A program made the position numbers and the translations under genes. 40,456 nt of DNA from Pseudomonadota bacterium. Its GTDB lineage: Bacteria > Pseudomonadota > Alphaproteobacteria > Acetobacterales > Acetobacteraceae. The notes under the pieces were generated by a model. The model was given only the letters and a program-made list of their open reading frames with translations. It ran no database searches and had not been told where the DNA came from. Below, one piece after another: positions 1-8,158 of this stretch; positions within the stretch are counted from its first letter, which is position 1; every line of letters starts with the position of its first letter. The DNA is taken from NCBI GenBank assembly GCA_021846225.1, contig JAJZCG010000014.1, forward strand, positions 1 through 40,456. The letters are read 5' to 3'.

Positions 1-1
1 C

Positions 2-3000
2 CTCGCCGAAGCCATCGCGTTTTTCGGCCCGGAGGTTGAGGTCATCGCCTTCCCGGCGTGGGATTGCCTGCCCTATGACCGCGTCTCCCCCAACGGCGCG
101 GTCATCGCCGAGCGCATCGCCGCGCTCAGCCGGCTGCAATCCGAGCCCGGCAAAAAGCGCATCGTGCTCACCACGGTCAACGCCGCGCTGCAAAAGGTCA
201 CGCCCCGCGCCGCGCTCTCGGGCGGCGGCATGCTGCTGCGCGTGGGCGAGAACATCGCGCCCGGCGAGCTGGCCGCGTTTTTGGATGCCGACGGCTACAA
301 CCGCACCGCCACCGTTATGGAGCCGGGCGAATTCGCCATGCGCGGCGGCATTATCGATGTCTTTCCCGCCGGAGACGCGCAGCCCGTCCGGCTGGACCTC
401 TTTGGCGACACCATCGAGAGCATCCGCCGCTTCGACCCCGAAACCCAGCGCAGCGGCGAGTCCGTCCAGGTGCTGGCCTTCCATCCCGCCTCCGAGGTCG
501 CCTTCGACAATAACTCCACCGCCCGCTTCCGCACCAACTGGCGCGAGATCTTCGGCGCCAAAGCGGTCGAAGACCCGCTCTATCTCTCCGTCACCGCGGG
601 CCACCGCCACCCCGGCATCGAGCATTACGCGCCTTTGTTCGCCGCGGGCATGGAAACCATCTTCGATTATCTCCCCGGCGCCTCCATCAGCCTGGACCAC
701 CAGGCCGAAGGCGCGATTGAAGCCCGGCTCGAGCTGATCGCCGACCATTACGCCGAGCGCCGCGGCCCCGCCCGCGCGGGCGAGCAGCCCTACCGCCCCA
801 TCCCGCCGGGGATGCTCTACCTAGACCGCGAAGCCTTCGACGCAGAGCTAGCCCGCGCCCCTTGTTTCGAATTCTCCCCCTTCGCCAAGCCGGACGGCGC
901 CGAGGGGCTGGACATCGGCGGCCGCCCCGGACCCATCCTCGCCGGCCAGCCCCTCGCCGCGTTCGAGGGCTTCGCCGAGCTGCGCGCCAAATGGGCCGCC
1001 TCCGGGCGCACCATCATCCTCGCCGCCTGGAGTGCCGGTTCGCGTGAGCGCCTCACCCTCATGCTGCGCGAACACGGCATCAAGGACATCCGCCCCGTCG
1101 CCAGCGCCGATGAAGCCCGCGCCCTGCCCAAAGGCACCGTTGCCCTCGCGGTGCTTGGCATCGAGCGCGGTTTTATCATGGACCGCCTGGCCCTGGCCGC
1201 CGAGCAGGACCTCCTCGGGCAACGCATCGCCCGCCCGCCCAAGCGCCGCAAACGTGCCGACCAGTTCATCGCCGACGCCACCGAAATCGCCGCCGGTGAT
1301 CTCGTCGTCCATCAGGACCACGGCATCGGCCGTTACGACGGCCTGGAGACCGTCACCGTCAACGCCGCCGCGCATGATTGCCTGCGCATCATCTACGATG
1401 GCGGCGACAAACTCTTCCTCCCCGTCGAGAATATCGACCTGCTCTCACGCTTCGGCCAGGAGGGCGATGGCGTCTCGCTGGACAAGCTCGGCAGCACCTC
1501 CTGGCAGGCCCGCAAGGCCAAGGCCAAAAACCGCATCCAGGACATGGCAGCCGGTCTCATCCGCCTCGCCGCCGAGCGCCAGATGCACGAGGCCCCGCTG
1601 CTCAGCGCCGATGAAGGCGCCTTCGCCGAGTTCTGCGCCCGCTTCCCCTATGCGGAGACCGAGGACCAGGCCAAAGCCATCGCCGATGTGCTAGAAGATT
1701 TCGCAGCCGGCCGCCCGATGGACCGTCTGGTCTGCGGCGATGTCGGCTTTGGCAAAACCGAGGTCGCCCTGCGCGCCGCCTTCGTCGCCGCCATCGCGGG
1801 CACCCAGGTCGCCGTGGTGGTCCCCACCACTTTGCTTGCCCGCCAGCATTTCCGGGTGTTCTCCACCCGTTTTGAGGGGCTGCCGGTCAAAGTCGCGCAG
1901 CTCTCGCGCATGGTCACCGCCAAGGAGGCCACCGCCGTGCGCGCGGGCCTGGCTGACGGCAGCATAAGCATCGTCATCGGCACCCATGCCATCATGGCCA
2001 AATCGGTCACCTTCGCGGATCTCGGCCTGCTCATCGTCGATGAGGAACAGCATTTCGGTGTTGCCCATAAGGAGCGGCTGAAGCAGCTCAAGGCCGATGT
2101 TCACGTCCTCACCCTCACCGCCACGCCCATCCCGCGCACCCTGCAACTGGCCCTCACCGGCGTGCGCGACCTCTCGCTCATCACCACCCCGCCGGTTGAC
2201 CGTCTGGCCGTGCGCACCTTCATCATGCCGTTTGACAGCCTGATCATAAAGGAAGCCATCGCCCGCGAAAAATTCCGCGGCGGCCAGATTTTCTGCGTCG
2301 TCCCCCGGCTGGACGATCTGGAGCCCATGGCCGCCCGCCTGCGTGACATTGTGCCAGACATCCGCACCGTCACCGCCCACGGCCGCCTCGCCCCCACCGA
2401 GCTGGAGCGCGTGATGACCGAGTTCGGCGAAGGGAAATACGACATCCTGCTTGCCACCAACATCGTTGAGAGCGGGCTGGACATGCCCGCCGTCAACACC
2501 CTCATCATCTACCGGGCCGATATGTTCGGCCTCGCCGGGCTCTATCAGCTGCGCGGGCGCGTGGGACGCGGCAAGCAGCGCGGCTACGCCTATCTCACCT
2601 GGCCGGTCCACCACCAGCTCTCCGCCGCCGCGCAAAAGCGCCTGGAGGTGATGCAAACACTCGACCAGCTGGGGGCCGGCTTCACCCTCGCCTCGCATGA
2701 TCTCGACCTGCGCGGTGCGGGCAATCTGCTGGGCGATGAACAATCGGGCCACATCCGCGAAGTCGGCATCGAGCTTTACCAGCAGATGCTGGAAGACGCG
2801 GTCAACGCCATCCGCGCCGAAGGCCGGGGCAAAAAACCCGAGGACCGCGACTGGACCCCCAACATCAACCTCGGCCTGCCGGTCCTCATCCCCGAAGCCT
2901 ATGTCTCCGATCTCCCGGTTCGCCTCGGCCTCTACCGGCGCATCGGCGCGCTCACCTCGGATGCCGAGAGCGAAGCGCTCGCCGCCGAACTCGTTGATCG

Positions 3001-3310
3001 TTTCGGCAAACTTCCCGCCGAAGTCGAGAACCTGCTGGAGACCGTTGCGCTCAAACGCGCCTGCCGCACCGCGGGCGTCGAAAAACTGGACGCCGGGCCC
3101 AAAGGCATGGTCATCTCCTTCCGTAAAAACGATTTCGCCAACCCCGCCGGTCTCATCGCCTGGATTTCCTCACGCGGCGGCACGCTCAAGGTCCGCCCGG
3201 ACCAGAAACTCGTCGTCGCCCGCGATATGGATGTCGCCGCCCGCGTTGGCATCGCGCGCGATGTACTGGGCAATTTGGTGAAACTGGCCGGGCTGGAAAA
3301 CGCCGCTTAG
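2..3310 (+). CDS. mfd: Transcription-repair coupling factor Mfd (5' end cut by window)
   Basis: Superfamily 2 translocase that removes RNA polymerase stalled at DNA lesions and recruits UvrA for nucleotide excision repair. The reading frame is open from base 2, so the true start lies outside the window; about 1,100 residues are present against roughly 1,150 for the family, so only the N-terminal tip is missing. The N-terminal UvrB-like part is visible (AFPAWDCLPYDR near nt 50), followed by the RNA-polymerase interaction domain (GDLVVHQDHGIGRYDGLE, about nt 1297-1350), the helicase core with Walker A (GDVGFGKTEVA, about nt 1737) and the DEEQ box (about nt 2038), the RGRVGRG motif (about nt 2554), and the C-terminal TRCF domain ending at the stop TAG. 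It is followed by a hairpin and a structured repeat. Identification is firm. Confidence 0.97.
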   Translation, partial: LAEAIAFFGPEVEVIAFPAWDCLPYDRVSPNGAVIAERIAALSRLQSEPGKKRIVLTTVNAALQKVTPRAALSGGGMLLRVGENIAPGELAAFLDADGYNRTATVMEPGEFAMRGGIIDVFPAGDAQPVRLDLFGDTIESIRRFDPETQRSGESVQVLAFHPASEVAFDNNSTARFRTNWREIFGAKAVEDPLYLSVTAGHRHPGIEHYAPLFAAGMETIFDYLPGASISLDHQAEGAIEARLELIADHYAERRGPARAGEQPYRPIPPGMLYLDREAFDAELARAPCFEFSPFAKPDGAEGLDIGGRPGPILAGQPLAAFEGFAELRAKWAASGRTIILAAWSAGSRERLTLMLREHGIKDIRPVASADEARALPKGTVALAVLGIERGFIMDRLALAAEQDLLGQRIARPPKRRKRADQFIADATEIAAGDLVVHQDHGIGRYDGLETVTVNAAAHDCLRIIYDGGDKLFLPVENIDLLSRFGQEGDGVSLDKLGSTSWQARKAKAKNRIQDMAAGLIRLAAERQMHEAPLLSADEGAFAEFCARFPYAETEDQAKAIADVLEDFAAGRPMDRLVCGDVGFGKTEVALRAAFVAAIAGTQVAVVVPTTLLARQHFRVFSTRFEGLPVKVAQLSRMVTAKEATAVRAGLADGSISIVIGTHAIMAKSVTFADLGLLIVDEEQHFGVAHKERLKQLKADVHVLTLTATPIPRTLQLALTGVRDLSLITTPPVDRLAVRTFIMPFDSLIIKEAIAREKFRGGQIFCVVPRLDDLEPMAARLRDIVPDIRTVTAHGRLAPTELERVMTEFGEGKYDILLATNIVESGLDMPAVNTLIIYRADMFGLAGLYQLRGRVGRGKQRGYAYLTWPVHHQLSAAAQKRLEVMQTLDQLGAGFTLASHDLDLRGAGNLLGDEQSGHIREVGIELYQQMLEDAVNAIRAEGRGKKPEDRDWTPNINLGLPVLIPEAYVSDLPVRLGLYRRIGALTSDAESEALAAELVDRFGKLPAEVENLLETVALKRACRTAGVEKLDAGPKGMVISFRKNDFANPAGLIAWISSRGGTLKVRPDQKLVVARDMDVAARVGIARDVLGNLVKLAGLENAA

Positions 3311-3324
3311 AGCAGCCTGTTAAT

Positions 3325-3352
3325 GGGGCACGCATTTTCAAGGGCGTGTCCC
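3325..3352 (+). terminator. Hairpin downstream of mfd, possible terminator
   Basis: A nine-base-pair stem, GGGGCACGC with GCGTGTCCC (one G-U pair), encloses a ten-base loop 14 bases after the mfd stop. No T-run follows, so an intrinsic terminator is only possible; it could also be a protective 3' hairpin. Confidence 0.4.
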
Positions 3353-3356
3353 ACTA

Positions 3357-3481
3357 GAGTCTGATCGCTTGAGGTTGACGCGCGCCAGCGTGGCAACCGA
3401 AAGCGTGAATCAGCCTCTTATCAGAGAGTTAGATCGCGTTCGGGGGGCGCTCGTGCGTCAAACCAAACCTATCGCGATCTA
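3357..3481. repeat. Structured dispersed repeat, locus A (one 69 bp unit plus inverted relative)
   Basis: Bases 3357-3425 form one 69 bp unit nearly identical to the two units at 18324-18461. Outer stem: GAGTCTGAT with ATCAGCCTC (one mismatch). Inner stem: GGTTGACGC with GCGT-GG-CAACC. Bases 3426-3481 hold a second module closed by a perfect nine-base-pair stem, TAGATCGCG (3430-3438) with CGCGATCTA (3473-3481). Read on the minus strand, this module resembles the first unit (ATCGC..AGG..TTGACGC..AGCG..CCGAA..GCG..ATC). The right arm contains the stop codon of the chalcone-isomerase-like gene. It fills the gap between convergent mfd and that gene. Function unknown. Confidence 0.85.
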
Positions 3482-4075
3482 GCCTGCCGCGGGCCCATCT
3501 CCGAGCAGTTGCCGCTTCAATTGCGGCACCGTGGTATTTTGCCCGATAAAAACTTCCAGCATCAGCCGCGCGAATCCCGGATCGTCGATCCTCCCCACCG
3601 AAACCCCGTCGTAAAACGCTTCAGCGCCCCAGGGCTGAAATTCGATGCTCACATCTTCACCGGCTTTTACCGGCCGCAACGCCGCCAAAAACTGCGCCAG
3701 CCGCGCTTGCGAGAGCACACACGGCGCAATGCAGTTCTTCGTTAAGCCTCTGCGCCAGGCGCCGCGCATCGCGCTCACACCAACACCATGCACAAAATGC
3801 ATCTGCACCAGTTTTATCCCGGGTGAGGCCAAAATCGCTTCAGCATCATGGCTCGGCTGCTGCAAATACAAACCCGCAACATAGATATGGATGCCCAGCA
3901 TTGAATACGTGCGCAGCCCGATGCCGTTCAGTACCAGCTGCGTGGTCCCCACGGTTTGCGTGTCCGGCAGGCTCACGCCCGCAAGCTGCGCCGCCACTGC
4001 CGGCCGCAAGCCAAAATCCAGCAGCGCCAGCACCATGAAAACCATCGCCGGCTTGCCATACAAGCCCCGGAGCAC
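3479..4075 (-). CDS. Chalcone isomerase-like domain protein, secreted
   Basis: Predicted exported protein of about 198 residues resembling the bacterial chalcone isomerase-like family, whose biochemical role is generally unknown. A hydrophobic N-terminal segment (MVFMVLALLDFGLRPAVAA) looks like a signal peptide. The mature part has the family-typical stretch LNGIGLRTYSMLGIHIYVAGLYL and later VSIEFQPWGAEAFYDGVSVG. I chose the GTG at 4075 because GGAAGG lies nine bases before it and it begins one base after the stop of the preceding gene; an upstream ATG at 4099 would overlap that gene by 23 bases and has no ribosome site. Last gene of the minus-strand run starting at ccmC. Its stop codon lies in the stem of structured repeat A. 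Family call fairly confident; function not known. Confidence 0.75.
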   Translation of the reverse strand: MLRGLYGKPAMVFMVLALLDFGLRPAVAAQLAGVSLPDTQTVGTTQLVLNGIGLRTYSMLGIHIYVAGLYLQQPSHDAEAILASPGIKLVQMHFVHGVGVSAMRGAWRRGLTKNCIAPCVLSQARLAQFLAALRPVKAGEDVSIEFQPWGAEAFYDGVSVGRIDDPGFARLMLEVFIGQNTTVPQLKRQLLGDGPAAG

Positions 4076-4076
4076 C

Positions 4077-4376
4077 CTAGAAGGCCTTCCAGAAATCATA
4101 GGCGCAGCTTACACTTACCGGAATATTCGGATGCGCGTTGGCCTCCGCGGCACTCGTCGCCTCGCCGGTTGCAACCGAGCGCGCCAACCCGTTGAGCATG
4201 CCATAAATCGGCCCCGTGGTTGAGCCCGTGACGCTGCGCGCGGCATTGCTGGCATTGTATTTTTCCAGCGCCTGGCACTCATTTCCCGTATTTTCCGCGA
4301 TCAGCGGCACCGTGAAAAACAACACGGCCCCTGCCACCACGAGCGGAATCCCGATAATACCCGCAACAGACTTCAC
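4077..4376 (-). CDS. Small single-pass membrane protein, unknown
   Basis: About 99 residues with one N-terminal hydrophobic segment (IIGIPLVVAGAVLFFTVPLIA) followed by a polar, probably periplasmic tail containing two cysteines (NECQAL and VSCAYDFW near the C-terminus), which could form a disulfide. The GTG at 4376 is preferred because AGGAG lies eight bases upstream; a TTG at 4397 overlapping the previous stop is the longer alternative. It lies between the SDHAF4-like gene and the chalcone-isomerase-like gene on the same strand, so it is probably co-transcribed with them. I do not recognise the family. Location next to cytochrome c maturation genes suggests but does not prove an envelope role. 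Confidence 0.6.
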   Translation of the reverse strand: MKSVAGIIGIPLVVAGAVLFFTVPLIAENTGNECQALEKYNASNAARSVTGSTTGPIYGMLNGLARSVATGEATSAAEANAHPNIPVSVSCAYDFWKAF

Positions 4377-4393
4377 GGCAATCACTCCTGTAT

Positions 4394-4549
4394 TCAAAAA
4401 TCAGTGCAGCGGCCGTTTTTTTCCCAATCTCCATAGCGTGTCGGCTCGGGGCCTTTCTGTCCGCCAATCTCCGGCGGCAGCTTTATCGTCTGCGGCTTTG
4501 CGGGCGCTTGCTGCAAGTTTTCCGTCTCAGGTTTTTTATCTGTATCCAT
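4394..4549 (-). CDS. DUF1674 / SDHAF4-like succinate dehydrogenase assembly factor
   Basis: A 51-residue protein short enough to be missed by length filters. Its C-terminal half carries the diagnostic DUF1674 signature: [18 protein letters not shown] followed by EKNGRCTDF and the stop. In mitochondria and alphaproteobacteria this family (SDHAF4) binds the flavinylated SdhA subunit and promotes succinate dehydrogenase assembly. The N-terminal half is polar and low-complexity, as usual in this family. ATG at 4549 follows GGTGGGG. It lies 24 bases after ccmI and its stop overlaps a possible TTG start of the next gene, so it looks like part of the ccm transcript, linking haem-protein maturation with respiratory complex II assembly. 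Motif match is strong; function is inferred from the family. Confidence 0.88.
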   Translation of the reverse strand: MDTDKKPETENLQQAPAKPQTIKLPPEIGGQKGPEPTRYGDWEKNGRCTDF

Positions 4550-4573
4550 ATCCCCACCATAAACTTAAATCGC

Positions 4574-5200
4574 TTACTGTGAAGCTGCCTGCGCGGCCTC
4601 GCCGATCCGCTGCACATCCAGCGGCCGCCACGAAGAATTTTGCGGCGCATTCGCCAGCGATTGCTTGAAATATCCCAGCGCCTCGGGCGTAATTTCCCCC
4701 GCCTGTTCCGCCAGCGCCTCACCCAGATACGCCTCGCCCTGGCTGGCATCCGCCGAATTGGGATCTTCCGCCGCCAGCCGCGCCCGCAACTCCGTCACGA
4801 ACACCGCCAATTTTGCCTGCGCCGCCTGTTCGCGTGCCAGCCACTGCGTATGCGGCTCGGAGGGAACACCAGGCGTACTCCCCGGCAGATACAGCGCGAA
4901 CGCCGCCACCGGCACGGCCACCACGGTCGCGATCAGCAGCAATTTCGCATTGCCGTTCCACACCGGCTCCACGCTGCCATCCGCGGTGAGCAGGCGGCGT
5001 TCCACCTCCAGCTTCGCCGCCGCATATTCCGCCTCGCCAATCCGTCCATCGGCCAGATCGCGCGTCAATTCCACAAGCTGCGCCTTATGCAGCGCGAGCG
5101 CCACCTCGCGCCTTCCTTGTGTCTGCCGCGGTGAGACGAACATCACGGCCAGCGGCAGCATCAGCACCAGGGCCAGCCCCAGCATCATCAAAAATATCAT
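4574..5200 (-). CDS. ccmI: Cytochrome c biogenesis protein CcmI (short form)
   Basis: Apocytochrome c chaperone subunit of the system I haem ligation complex (CcmF-CcmH-CcmI). 208 residues: an N-terminal membrane segment (MIFLMMLGLALVLMLPLAVMF), a cytoplasmic stretch with the usual leucine-zipper-like DLADGRIGEAEYAAAKLEVERR, a second membrane segment (LLLIATVVAVPVAAFALYL), and a periplasmic tail with one TPR-like stretch (about residues 145-190). Many alphaproteobacterial CcmI proteins are about twice this length with several TPR repeats, so this is a reduced version; the C-terminus ends cleanly with no sign of frameshift. Starts within the ccmH stop (ATGA overlap). Assignment rests on architecture plus position directly after ccmH. 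Confidence 0.88.
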   Translation of the reverse strand: MIFLMMLGLALVLMLPLAVMFVSPRQTQGRREVALALHKAQLVELTRDLADGRIGEAEYAAAKLEVERRLLTADGSVEPVWNGNAKLLLIATVVAVPVAAFALYLPGSTPGVPSEPHTQWLAREQAAQAKLAVFVTELRARLAAEDPNSADASQGEAYLGEALAEQAGEITPEALGYFKQSLANAPQNSSWRPLDVQRIGEAAQAASQ

Positions 5201-5640
5201 TTCAATAATTCATCCAACCGTCTGGCATCGGCGTCAGTGAGCGGGGCAGGGGCCTCCGCTTTTGTGCGCCGCATCAGCCAAAATCCAAAAAATCCAAGTA
5301 TGATGCCAATAAACGGCGAGGCATACAGCGCCCAGGTCAGCCGCATGAAGGGCGGCTTCAACAGCACGAAAATCCCATAGCGCTGCACCATGTAATTCAT
5401 GATGTGCTTGCTGGAATCTCCGGCCACCACATGCTGGCGGATGATCGTGCGCAGCTGCTTCGCCAAATCGGCTGAGGAACCCTCGATACTTTCATTCTGG
5501 CACACCAGGCAGCGCAGCTGGCTGCCGATATCCTCGGCCCGTGCCTCCTGCGCCGGGGTCAGCGTCACGCCATCGCGCGTCAATGTCTGGGCATAGGCCA
5601 GCGCGGGCACCAAGGCGAGCACAAAAAGTAATTTTCTCAT
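5197..5640 (-). CDS. ccmH: Cytochrome c maturation thioredoxin-like protein CcmH
   Basis: Membrane-anchored periplasmic thiol oxidoreductase (CcmH/CycL) that reduces or holds the apocytochrome CXXCH cysteines for haem attachment. 147 residues: signal peptide (MRKLLFVLALVPALAYA), the hallmark LRCLVCQNESI motif at about residues 42-52, a three-helix domain (DLAKQLRTIIRQHVVAGDSSKHIMNYM), and one C-terminal membrane helix (ALYASPFIGIILGFFGFWLM). Both neighbours overlap it by four bases (ATGA at each end), implying translational coupling with ccmG upstream and ccmI downstream. Full-length and intact. Confidence 0.95.
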   Translation of the reverse strand: MRKLLFVLALVPALAYAQTLTRDGVTLTPAQEARAEDIGSQLRCLVCQNESIEGSSADLAKQLRTIIRQHVVAGDSSKHIMNYMVQRYGIFVLLKPPFMRLTWALYASPFIGIILGFFGFWLMRRTKAEAPAPLTDADARRLDELLK

Positions 5641-6194
5641 GCGTATTTCTGCAACAATGGCTGCAACGTGCCGCTCACCACATCATCGGTCAGGGCCCCG
5701 GCGTAGCGCCACCGCACAATCCCCTGCTTGTCGATGAAATATGTCTCCGGCACGCCGTAAACCCCCCAGTTGATGGCCGTCAGCCCCGAGGCATCCGCCG
5801 CCAGCCGTGTATAAGGGTTGCCGTTCGTGCTGATGAAATTAGCCAGATCCTTCGGATGATCCTGATAGGCGATCCCCCAAATTTCCAGCCCCGTCTTGGC
5901 AAGTTTCATCAGCATCGGCGCTTCCTGCAGGCAGGGCACGCACCAGGAGGCAAACCAGTTCACCAGCATCGGCTTGGGCGGCGCCAACAAATCGGTATTG
6001 CTGAAACCCTGCATCCCATCGGCGCCGGGCAGATTGAACGCAGGCGGCCGCTTGCCGATCAGCGGCGAGGGCAGGGCATGCGGGTCGTAATCATTTTGCT
6101 GCATCCGCCTCAGGATAATATAAAACCCCTCGCCACCGGCCACGGCCAGCGCGAGCGGAATTCCAAACAACAACCGTCTACGCAAAGGCGACAT
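5637..6194 (-). CDS. ccmG: Thiol:disulfide interchange protein CcmG/DsbE
   Basis: Periplasmic membrane-tethered thioredoxin that passes electrons to the CcmH/apocytochrome thiols in cytochrome c maturation. 185 residues: an N-terminal membrane anchor (LLFGIPLALAVAGGEGFYIIL), the DsbE-type entry PSPLIGKRPPAFNLPG, the active site FASWCVPCLQEAP with the WCXXC pair, and the cis-proline region GVYGVPETYFIDKQG. Its ATG shares one base with the ccmF stop (TGATG) and its stop overlaps the ccmH start. Typical length and all key residues present. Confidence 0.95.
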   Translation of the reverse strand: MSPLRRRLLFGIPLALAVAGGEGFYIILRRMQQNDYDPHALPSPLIGKRPPAFNLPGADGMQGFSNTDLLAPPKPMLVNWFASWCVPCLQEAPMLMKLAKTGLEIWGIAYQDHPKDLANFISTNGNPYTRLAADASGLTAINWGVYGVPETYFIDKQGIVRWRYAGALTDDVVSGTLQPLLQKYA

Positions 6195-8158
6195 CAGGCC
6201 ACAGCCCCCGCTGGCTTTTTGCGCGCCGGCGCACCCACCCGCAAGCGCCGGTCAGAGAGTGAAATCCCACCCCCCAGCGCCATCACCAACCCGCCCAGCC
6301 ATATCTCGGGCGCCAGCGGATGCCGGTTCAACCGCAGCTCCGCCCCGCCCGAGCCCGCCGGCTCAGCCGCAAATACCGCATATATATCCTGGAACCCGTT
6401 GGTCCGTATCGCGGCGGTGTTGGTAATCACTTTCTGCGCGCTGAAAAACCGCCGCGCCGGATGCAGCGTCATGAACACCTTGCCGTTTTCGCTCAAGGAG
6501 ATATCAGCCACCCGCTGCGAAAAATTGGGCCCCGGCGCATCATGAATGTCATCCAGCGTCCAGGTGTAGCCGCCAAGCTGGGTCGATTGTCCAGGCTTCA
6601 GCACAATCACCTTCTGCGTCGCCAGCGTCATCCCCGCGATTCCAAGCACCATCATGCCAAAGCCGATATGCCCGAGCGTCGCGCCTACCGCCGCGCGCGG
6701 CAGCGCCCACAGCCGCGCCAGGGAGCTTCCGGGTGAAACCCGAAACAACCTGATCCGCCCTGCAATATCTGTAAGCGCCGCCATCACCACCCAGGCGCCG
6801 CCCGCCAGGCCCACCGCCGCGATCACATGCCGGTTCGCCGCCATCACCAGAAACACCAGCAGCCCCACCGCCGCCGCCAGCCACAATTGCCGCAACACCG
6901 GCAACAATGCCGCGCGCTTCCAGGCCATCATCGGCCCCACGCCCATCGCCAGGATGATCGGCCCCGCCAGCGGCAGCACCGTCTCATTGAAAAACGGCGC
7001 GCCGATGGAAAGCTGAATGCCAAACAGCAGATTCACGAACGGCGGATACAACGTGCCGACAAACACCACCGTCGCGATCGAGCAGAGGAATATGTTGTTC
7101 AGCACCAGCGCGCTCTCGCGCGAGAGCGGCGCATAAATCCCCGTCGCCGCCAAAATCGGCGCCCTGATGGCAAACAGCAGCAACGAGCCGCCAATGGTGA
7201 TCGCCAGCAGCCCCAGAATAAACAATCCCTGGTCCGGCGCCGCCGCGAACGAATGCACCGAGTTCAAAATTCCTGATCGCACCAGAAACGTGCCTGACAA
7301 ACTCAGCGAGAACGTGGCAATCGCCAGCAATACCGTCCACGCCTTCAGCGCCTCGCGCTTCTCCACCACAATCGCGCAATGCAACAGCGCGGTGCCGGTC
7401 AGCCAGGGCAGCAGCGCCGCGTTCTCCACCGGGTCCCAGAACCAATACCCGCCCCAGCCGAGCGTGTAATAACTCCACCAGCTCCCAAGCGCGATTCCCG
7501 CGGTCAGAAAACACCAGGAGATCAGCGCCCACGGGCGCACCCAGCGGCCCCATGCGGCATCAATGCGCCCCTCGATCAACGCCGCGATGGCAAACGCGAA
7601 CGCCACCGAGAACCCGACATAGCCGGTATATAAAACCGGCGGATGAAACGCCAAGCCGGGATCCTGCAAAATCGGGTTAACCCCGGCGCCATCCAGCGGC
7701 GGCGGCCACAGCCGCGTGAACGGATCAGACACTGTCAGCGTGAACAACAAAAACCCGCCGGAAACCAGGCCCAGCACGCCCAGCACGCGCGCTCTCAGCG
7801 AGGCTGGCAGCCCGTTCCCGAATGCCGCCACGGTTGCCCCGCAGAGCGAGAGGATGAAGCACCACAGCAGCATGGAGCCATCATGGTTCCCCCAGGTGCC
7901 GGTAATCCGGTACAGCAGCGGCACCGCCGCGGATGAAAAATTCGCAACATTCTCCACGGTGAAATCCGAGACCACCCCGGCATAAATCAACGCGAGAAAC
8001 GCCGCCCCGATCGCCAGAAAATGGCTCAGCGCCAAGGCGGGCGTCCCGCGCATCGCACGCGGATCGCGCAACCCCGGCGCAAAAATGCCAATGACCCCCT
8101 GGGCGAAAGCCAAGGCCACCGCCAGCGCCAGCGCGAAATGTCCAAGTTCCGGTATCAC
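6194..8158 (-). CDS. ccmF: Haem lyase CcmF
   Basis: Polytopic inner-membrane haem-handling protein that takes haem from holo-CcmE and ligates it to apocytochrome c. About 654 residues with many membrane helices. The tryptophan-rich WWD domain is clear (WWSYYTLGWGGYWFWDPVEN), as are the flanking histidine regions (GTWGNHDGSMLLW and LLPWLTGTALLHCAIV). I place the start at the GTG at 8158: it overlaps the ccmE stop as GTGA, has AGGGGAG just upstream, and gives the typical N-terminus VIPELGHFALALA. The frame is open further upstream but that stretch lies inside ccmE. Intact and of normal length. Confidence 0.96.
   Translation of the reverse strand: MIPELGHFALALAVALAFAQGVIGIFAPGLRDPRAMRGTPALALSHFLAIGAAFLALIYAGVVSDFTVENVANFSSAAVPLLYRITGTWGNHDGSMLLWCFILSLCGATVAAFGNGLPASLRARVLGVLGLVSGGFLLFTLTVSDPFTRLWPPPLDGAGVNPILQDPGLAFHPPVLYTGYVGFSVAFAFAIAALIEGRIDAAWGRWVRPWALISWCFLTAGIALGSWWSYYTLGWGGYWFWDPVENAALLPWLTGTALLHCAIVVEKREALKAWTVLLAIATFSLSLSGTFLVRSGILNSVHSFAAAPDQGLFILGLLAITIGGSLLLFAIRAPILAATGIYAPLSRESALVLNNIFLCSIATVVFVGTLYPPFVNLLFGIQLSIGAPFFNETVLPLAGPIILAMGVGPMMAWKRAALLPVLRQLWLAAAVGLLVFLVMAANRHVIAAVGLAGGAWVVMAALTDIAGRIRLFRVSPGSSLARLWALPRAAVGATLGHIGFGMMVLGIAGMTLATQKVIVLKPGQSTQLGGYTWTLDDIHDAPGPNFSQRVADISLSENGKVFMTLHPARRFFSAQKVITNTAAIRTNGFQDIYAVFAAEPAGSGGAELRLNRHPLAPEIWLGGLVMALGGGISLSDRRLRVGAPARKKPAGAVA

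Noticed and set aside
1691-2752. 353-codon open frame antisense to mfd
   Set aside because: It lies fully inside the mfd helicase core and has the biased composition of a shadow frame.
4279-4467. 62-codon minus-strand frame
   Set aside because: It overprints both the SDHAF4-like gene and the small membrane protein in a different frame; those two have recognisable or hydrophobic features and this one has none.
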